Below are positions 60,794-64,000 of a DNA stretch of 64,000 bases, in pieces; within the stretch, counting starts at the first letter, position 1, and the number at the start of each line of letters is the position of its first letter. Made by a program: the position numbers and the translations under genes. Source of the stretch: Zygaena filipendulae (lineage: Eukaryota; Arthropoda; Insecta; Lepidoptera; Zygaenidae); assembly GCA_907165275.2 (NCBI GenBank), contig OU015669.1:4858501-4922500 (forward strand). The letters run 5' to 3'. Under the pieces are notes generated by a model that was not told the DNA's origin, did not search any database, and worked only from the letters and a program-made list of their open reading frames with translations.

Positions 60794-61377
60794 GTTAATC
60801 TTATATTTTTGTATCCGTTAAGTTGATGTATCAAAATTGTATTGTTTCTAGAATGCTAGAAGCTTTAAGTATGAAGATTTTATCGGAACATATTATTATT
60901 GTCTCATATGTATCAATGGTGATATTGTTTGCGCCCCGTAATGCAGGTAAGTACAGTTGGGCACAAAACAAACACAACAATATAGTGGCATCTGAGTTAA
61001 TTTCGGGATTCGTTCGGTAACTACGAGATTAAAGTCCTTTTTATCCCAAATACCATAGGTAACCTAAAATAGGACCTAGTTTTCATGCTTCATATTCATA
61101 GGTTAAAAGTAGTTTCGAGATTTTTTTAATAAATTATCGAATTAGTGCATGAGTAGCAAATCGCTTTTATTTAAGGTAGATAAAAATCGGTAAATATTTT
61201 TTTAAAATTTCCTTGAAGAAAACCAGTACCTACGAAAATCTCTCGAATATAGAGAATCTTGGACTGTTTTTATAATTAAGTAAAAATATATTATTCCAAT
61301 CAAGAGCTGTCATTATGCTGTTGGTGTTAACCATAACATCAGTAATAATAGTAGGTATAGGTATATACTGTTGTCTG

Positions 61378-61606
61378 CTATTATAAAAAAGAAAAGATTG
61401 TTTGTTTGTAGAAAATAAGCTATGAACCTACTGACTGATTTAAAAACTATTTCACTGTTAAGAAAAAAATATATCGCTGAGTAATCTTCTTATATACTTT
61501 GATTTTGAAATATTTGTAGAAGTTCAGGAAAGGTTTGTACTAAAGAAAATTGGGAGTTCCTACGGGAATTGCGACAGTCACGCGGGTGAAATCGCGGGCA
61601 CAGCTA
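61378..61606 (+). mobile_element. Helitron-like element
   Basis: ctattataaaaaagaaaaga near the 5' end; 3' end cacgcgggtgaaatcgcggg followed by cacagcta. Confidence 0.6.
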
Positions 61607-62335
61607 TATAGGATATTTTTATCCCGGAACAAAGAGAAACGTGACGATTCGTTCCTTACTATGCGTTAACGATTTAGATTGTCAACTTGGCTAAGGGGTC
61701 AGCTACTTCTATATTATAACTTTCACAGTGTCTGTACCGCGTCGGGAGCTCGCCGTCTAGAAGATTATAGAAATGGTTATTGCGACTTAATCCATTTAGC
61801 TGTACACAGTTGCAGAAGTATACAATTACAGCAGCACAAGCCAACGTGCAGAGAACAGAATGGAACAGGAAAAGTTTACCTTTTGTCTTATGGAACTATT
61901 TGCGAACATGTGCAGGGTCATAAATACATGCACAATACCTAAAAGTTGTACGTAACTTTACCTATTAAATAAAATGGTAGTATTTTATTTAAAAACGAGA
62001 TATCCTTGTATACCTACATCTGTATATACAACTATATACAAGTAATTCGAAAACAGTTCTAAATTCTAATAATTTGGAACAGTTTTGCTTTTTCTCTTTG
62101 TAAGTATATAAATAATGGCAATATAAAAGCAATTTTACATGAAAAATTTATGTGTATATGTAAAGAATAATTGCCAAAAGAGGTCGAAGTGTTCTTAATA
62201 AAAAAAAAAACCAAAAATTTGTAAGAGAATATTATTGTGTAAGTATACCTACTAAACAATCCCAACAAAAACATTTTCATGTAAAATGTTGCCAAGACGA
62301 GACCATATGCCAGCACTTTCAAAAAGTTATCAGAT

Positions 62336-62407
62336 CTTATGTAGAGCCAAGCTTCTAACTCTACACGCCTTAACTCTACAAGGTCTAACTTCACAAACTC
62401 TACACCT
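62336..62407 (+). repeat. Degenerate 15-16 bp tandem repeat
   Basis: Units like taactctacacgcct, taactctacaaggtc, taacttcacaaactc and tacacctta follow one another. Confidence 0.6.
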
Positions 62408-64000
62408 TAGCCAAAATATGTGGCTTGACCATTTCGCTACATTCACATGGTCCTTAGGCCCTAAGGTGAAAAATTAGTCCATTTTTCATTACTTTTCTGT
62501 TATATAATAATAGTTCTTTGTAGTAACGAAAACAAAATTAATATAGTCATTTAAAAAAAGAATTACATAAAATTTCGGAGAAATAACGTTTAATAAAATA
62601 GTAAAATACGTATTCCGCTTACAATATCGGGGCTTGAGCATGAAACATGAAAACAAATAAATATTGGATTTACAATATCTCCGTCCCACAGTTTTCTAGA
62701 CGCTGACGCCGTTGAATTATTAGGGCCACTCTATTATATTCCAATATCTTTATAGCGCAGCTAGGTCGTCAATTCTACTAATAACTAACTATAACGTGGA
62801 ATGCAACCCTGCTTCGCTTTTGCTTCAAAGGTCTCCCCATATAAATCGATTGTTTTATAATATTTATTTCAGAAAAAACAAAGTACCTACTTATTCAAAT
62901 TTTTCTAAATGAAAGTAGTAACAAAAACGGTAATTTGTGGCGGTTATTAATAAAACATTGTGAATGTACATAATAAATAATTTAAAAAAAATAAATAAAT
63001 ACATTAAAATTTGAAAAAAATTCAATATCTTGAAACGCTGCATGAACCATTAAAAAAAGTATATTGACCTACTTAATTTTACATACCAGATTTTCGATAG
63101 TAAGTACGTGCCTTAACGTGGTATACGATTATTATCAATATAATATTATTTAGGTAGACCTTTATCGAAGCGGGAACAGAACTGGGTTGCGTTTAGCGTG
63201 AGTAGAATTGAGGTCCCAGCGAGTTTGACGTGCGACGTGCGGCACCGGGCGCATACATGGATCACACGTCCCGCAAACCGCGCACACACCCAAACTCTGT
63301 CAGCTACCACTGTCCACGCCTCGCATACCGACGCTAGGGGAAATTGGGGAAAACAGTTGTTTGCAAATGCCGTGGAGTAAGGACTGGAAGTAGGTACCTA
63401 AGATAAGTCAGGCCGCAGATGTTACGATAGTACCAAAGAATAGAGATTACACCTATCAAGAAGCGACACTCACCGCACCTCTATTTCATATCTCCTCATA
63501 GCCCGCGAAAATGACCTTGGTAAAGACCGAGGAAAGTTTGGCACATGTAGAATCTGCATGTGACAATTATTCACTGACAGCTGACATATAAATGTCAGCT
63601 CACTGTCAACGACGGCATGCACACACGCCTAACATGTGTATATACATACAAGCTGGCCGTTGTGGGACAGTATTTGAAACAGTTCATTTGTATGGAGTGT
63701 TGCCGGGCTGATAGTACACATACATACGTACTAAAATATAATATATACGTACTAAAGGCGAACCCTATATGTACTAAAGGAAACATAGATCGATTAGGAA
63801 ATATCACAGACAATATAATACTATACTGTAATATACTGTAATACTAGTAGTACGGACCGCCAAGAGGGGATTTGTGGATTAGCTAAAGCGCGTCAGATGA
63901 ACATAAGGGGGGTACCTTGCACCATGTTGAGTACCTCCACCAAATATAGGCCCTCTACACTGGTGGGTGCGTCTAGAATAACCGATCAGATTATTAAAAA

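Larger units (their letters stand above)
57968..64000. other. Intergenic DNA, no gene recognised
   Basis: Apart from listed MITE and Helitron-like copies I see no gene. A GC-richer patch at 63150-63400 and an open frame at 61679-61942 were examined; neither shows a known domain. Confidence 0.5.

Noticed and set aside
61679..61942. 87-codon open frame
   Set aside because: No domain or coding texture; lies just after a Helitron-like copy.
63150..63400. GC-richer patch as possible exon or promoter
   Set aside because: Neither strand gives a convincing protein or clear splice pair; left as unassigned.
1..64000. CRISPR array, bacterial operons, viral genes
   Set aside because: No spaced direct repeats, no long uninterrupted genes, and none of the frames shows viral proteins.

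Overview
The window looks like AT-rich insect nuclear DNA, most likely from a moth or butterfly. It has a multi-exon gene with GT/AG introns and very many short dispersed repeats of kinds familiar from Lepidoptera: non-autonomous Helitron-like copies ending in a GC-rich hairpin plus CTAG, tRNA-derived SINEs, retroposon tails with (AATA)n ends, and several MITE families. No prokaryotic features, CRISPR array, rRNA gene or functional tRNA gene was seen.

One gene dominates, on the + strand from 15936 (or 14665) to the stop codon at 43505-43507. It is a classical-type neural cadherin. I could place 22 coding exons whose phases all match; joined they give 4308 nt, or 1435 residues plus stop, with no break. 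The order is eight cadherin-type repeats, a cysteine-containing membrane-proximal region (the Fcc-box region of non-chordate classical cadherins), one EGF-like module, one laminin-G domain, one transmembrane helix, and a tail with p120-type and beta-catenin-type binding motifs. A single EGF plus a single LamG is the layout of the insect Cadherin-N2 class; fly CadN has additional EGF and LamG modules. I therefore call it CadN2. The signal peptide and first exons are missing and probably lie upstream of the window. A 77-bp candidate exon at 14665 may be the next one upstream.

Layout: 1-14664 is repeat-rich upstream or intronic DNA with one odd open segment at 10041-10190. 15936-20421 holds nine closely spaced, AT-rich exons (EC1-EC6). 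20422-43382 holds 13 exons in larger introns packed with Helitron-like, SINE and MITE insertions; coding GC rises sharply from 25609 onward. 43508-56394 is 3' UTR and downstream DNA with a Harbinger-type MITE and hairpins. 56395-57967 is a complete Tc1-type transposon with about 120-bp inverted repeats and a transposase broken by one stop codon and one frameshift. 57968-64000 is intergenic DNA with five or more MITE or Helitron-like copies.

Points most worth a second look: a miRNA-like 80-nt hairpin in the first intron; a possible in-frame alternative acceptor adding 50 codons before the cysteine-rich region; a cryptic terminal exon encoding a hydrophobic segment at 38292; a decayed duplicate of the EGF exon start; a MITE nested inside a hAT-like MITE; and the abrupt composition change inside the gene. 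No wholly new system is visible.
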